Program-made: the position numbers and the translations under genes
The notes under the pieces: model-generated
Told to the model about the DNA's origin: nothing
What the model saw: only the letters and a program-made list of their open reading frames with translations
Database searches by the model: none
Source of the DNA: Chloroflexota bacterium
Lineage (GTDB): Bacteria; Chloroflexota; Dehalococcoidia; UBA3495
Length of the DNA stretch: 5,526 nucleotides
Assembly: GCA_022571575.1 (NCBI GenBank)
Contig: JACZXN010000146.1
Span: forward strand, 1-5,526
Direction of reading: 5' to 3'
Shown: positions 4,071 to 5,526 of the stretch, piece after piece
How the letters are laid out: each line of letters begins with the position of its first letter
How positions within the stretch are numbered: position 1 is the stretch's first letter

Positions 4071-5045
4071 ATGCGCTTGATCGAAGCCGTGCGGGCGGGC
4101 CTGCGCGAAGAGATGGCGGCGGACCCCGGCGTGTTCCTGATCGGTCAGGACATCGGCATAAACGGCGGGGTGTTCCGCGTCACCGACGGCCTGCTGGATG
4201 AGTTCGGTCCCGGCCGGGTCATCGATGCGCCATTGGCCGAATCAGGCATGGTGGGCATCGCCATCGGAGCGGCTCTGAACGGGATGCGCCCGGTGGTGGA
4301 GATACAGTTCGCCGATTTCATATTCCCGGCTTTCAACCAATTGGTCAGCGAGGCGGCGCGGATCCACTACCGCAGCAACGGGGAGTTCACGGTGCCCATG
4401 GTCATCCGCGCTCCCTACGGAGGGGGGGTCCGGGGCGGGCTGTACCACTCCCAGAGCGTGGAGGCCTATTTCGCCCACGTGCCGGGACTCAAGGTGGTCG
4501 TGCCGTCCAGTCCCCACGACGCCAAGGGCCTGCTGAAAGCCGCCATCCGCGACGATAACCCGGTGCTGTTCTTCGAGCACAAACTTGCCTACAACACGGT
4601 GCGGGGCGAGGTGCCGGACGGCGATTACACCGTGCCCATCGGGGAGGCCGTGGTCCGGCGCGAAGGGCGGAACCTGTCGCTGATCTCCTACGGACTGTCG
4701 GTGCACCACTGCCTGGAGGCGGCGGAGACCCTGTCGGCGGAGGGGATAAGCTGCGAGGTGGTGGACCTGCGCACCGTGAGCCCGCTGGACACCGGCACGT
4801 TTTTGGAGTCGGTGAGGAAAACAGGCCGCGCCTGCATCGTCCACGAGGACAACCTGACGGGCGGCGTGGGGGCCGAGGTGGCGGCAATCATCGCCAAGGA
4901 AGCCTTTGAATTCCTGGACGCCCCGGTGCAGCGGGTGGCCGCGCCGGACGTGCCGTCTTTCCCCTACAGCCCGGCCCTGGAAGACGCCCTGTTGCCCGGC
5001 CCGCCGGACATCGTCCGGGCGGCGCGGGAGCTGGCCGCCTACTAG
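4062..5045 (+). CDS. Thiamine-diphosphate-dependent 2-oxo acid dehydrogenase E1 subunit beta (branched-chain type)
   Basis: From ATG 4062 this is 327 residues, the usual E1 beta length. The N-terminal pyrimidine-binding domain has GQDIG (28-32), the conserved PLAESGMVGIAIG (57-69) whose Glu 60 is the ThDP-activating residue, EIQFADFIFPAFNQL (80-94) and LYHSQSVEAYFAHVPGLKVV (127-146). The C-terminal transketolase-like domain includes LISYG (207-211), CEVVDLRTVSPLD (231-243) and HEDNLTGGVGAEV (261-273). LYHSQS-EA-FAH and EIQFAD are typical of branched-chain enzymes (BkdA2/BfmBAB), agreeing with the alpha subunit. Start choice is ambiguous: GTG 4053, ATG 4062 and ATG 4071 are in frame. 4062 is preferred because GGTGAG lies 4 nt upstream; ATG 4071 gives MRLIEAV, also a family-like start. 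The stop at 5043-5045 overlaps the stop of the convergent SDR gene and no terminator is seen between them. Confidence 0.93.
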   Translation: MGEMRLIEAVRAGLREEMAADPGVFLIGQDIGINGGVFRVTDGLLDEFGPGRVIDAPLAESGMVGIAIGAALNGMRPVVEIQFADFIFPAFNQLVSEAARIHYRSNGEFTVPMVIRAPYGGGVRGGLYHSQSVEAYFAHVPGLKVVVPSSPHDAKGLLKAAIRDDNPVLFFEHKLAYNTVRGEVPDGDYTVPIGEAVVRREGRNLSLISYGLSVHHCLEAAETLSAEGISCEVVDLRTVSPLDTGTFLESVRKTGRACIVHEDNLTGGVGAEVAAIIAKEAFEFLDAPVQRVAAPDVPSFPYSPALEDALLPGPPDIVRAARELAAY

Positions 5046-5526
5046 TAGTGGATCGCCCGGCCGACTCCGCCGCCGGCGGCGATGGCGTCGCCGTTGATGG
5101 AGATGGACTTGGGGGAGGCCAGGAAGGCGATCACGTAGGCCACTTCCCGGGCGTCGACGATGTGGTGGATGGAGTTCCCCTCCGCCATGCGGCGTTCCGC
5201 CTCCTCGACGGTGATGCCCTGGGTCTTGGCCCGTTCTTCCAGAATCGCCGGGATACGTTCCGTGTAGGTCATCCCCGGATGCACGGTGGTCACGTTGATG
5301 CCCTGGGGCCCCAGTTCGTCGGCCAGGTTCTTGGTCAGGGCGGACACGGACACGTTCCGCATGCTGCCGATGGCGTACCCGGACTGGCGGGCGGCCATGC
5401 CGCTCAGGTTGATGATCCGTCCCCAACCCTGTTCGATCATGTGGGGAGCGACGGCCTGGGCGCACCGCAGATAGCCCATGACCTTAACGTTCATATCGCC
5501 CCAGAAATCTTCTTCGGTGATCTCGC
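5042..5526 (-). CDS. SDR-family oxidoreductase, C-terminal part, N-terminus outside window
   Basis: The minus-strand frame stays open to the right edge, giving about 160 visible residues; the ATG at 5494-5492 is an internal Met in the family's W-x-x-x-x-N-V segment (FWGDMNVKVMGYL), not the start. SDR landmarks are present: GWGRIINLSG (~nt 5425-5396), LTKNLADELGPQGINVTTVH (~5335-5276), PGMTYTE, and the C-terminal ASPKSISINGDAIAAGGG. The NAD(P)-binding TGxxxGxG and NNAG regions lie off-window. The usual catalytic Tyr-x3-Lys is absent: the expected place reads G-S-M-R-N (5368-5354), the nearby Tyr (nt 5377-5375) has Ser four residues later, and no Y-x3-K exists in the visible part. The smooth C-terminal half argues against decay, so this is likely a divergent SDR subgroup rather than a pseudogene. 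Substrate is unknown. It converges on and overlaps the E1 beta gene by four bases. Confidence 0.88.
   Translation of the reverse strand, partial: EITEEDFWGDMNVKVMGYLRCAQAVAPHMIEQGWGRIINLSGMAARQSGYAIGSMRNVSVSALTKNLADELGPQGINVTTVHPGMTYTERIPAILEERAKTQGITVEEAERRMAEGNSIHHIVDAREVAYVIAFLASPKSISINGDAIAAGGGVGRAIHY

Noticed and set aside
4242..5465. A 407-codon minus-strand open frame across E1 beta and the SDR gene
   Set aside because: It is antisense to E1 beta and out of frame with the SDR, rich in Arg, Gly, His and Pro as expected from GC-rich antisense codons, and shows no domain.
5492..5494. ATG as the start of the SDR protein
   Set aside because: The frame continues to the window edge and the residues before this Met (ITEEDFWGD) match the usual SDR context, while the Rossmann nucleotide-binding part would be missing.

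Overview
The window comes from a high-GC bacterium. It shows dense coding, sigma70-like promoters (TTGACG-17-TAGAAT; TTGATT-17-TATAAT), rho-independent terminators and non-ATG starts. Nothing in it fixes the taxon. A free-living environmental lineage such as a Chloroflexota MAG would fit the gene mix, but that is a low-confidence guess.

Layout. (1) 2-607, plus strand: the 3' end of an Asp-box (BNR/sortilin-like) beta-propeller gene. (2) 643-961: a compact transcription unit with its own promoter, a 41-residue secreted micro-protein (716-841), a 3' hairpin and a strong terminator. (3) 987-1715: a TauE/SafE (TSUP) membrane transporter starting at TTG just after that terminator. (4) 1721-1775: three to four direct repeats at exact 11-bp spacing ahead of a -10 box. 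This looks like an OmpR/PhoB-type response-regulator site and precedes an unrecognised 138-residue protein (1834-2250), which ends at a bidirectional terminator (2284-2323). (5) 2370-2828, minus strand: a MarR-family repressor with a promoter that predicts a leaderless mRNA and an inverted-repeat operator candidate over its -35. (6) Divergent from marR, 2969-5045: the alpha and beta E1 subunits of a thiamine-diphosphate 2-oxo acid dehydrogenase, of the branched-chain type by motif, separated by a 13-nt triplicated sequence carrying repeated SD/ATG signals. (7) 5042-5526, minus strand: the C-terminal part of a short-chain dehydrogenase lacking the usual Tyr-x3-Lys pair. Its stop codon overlaps that of the E1 beta gene.

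How they may work together. The divergent marR/E1 arrangement suggests that the MarR protein controls itself and perhaps the E1 alpha-beta operon in response to a small ligand, possibly a carboxylic acid or CoA ester (inference). E1 alpha and beta form the decarboxylating heterotetramer; no E2 or E3 gene is present here, so partners must be encoded elsewhere. The genes left of 2300 appear to be independent units. No tRNA, rRNA, CRISPR, insertion sequence or riboswitch was recognised. I see no convincing multi-gene novel system. The most unusual items are the secreted micro-protein unit, the 11-bp repeat promoter with its unknown gene, the repeated start signals between the E1 genes, and the active-site-divergent SDR.
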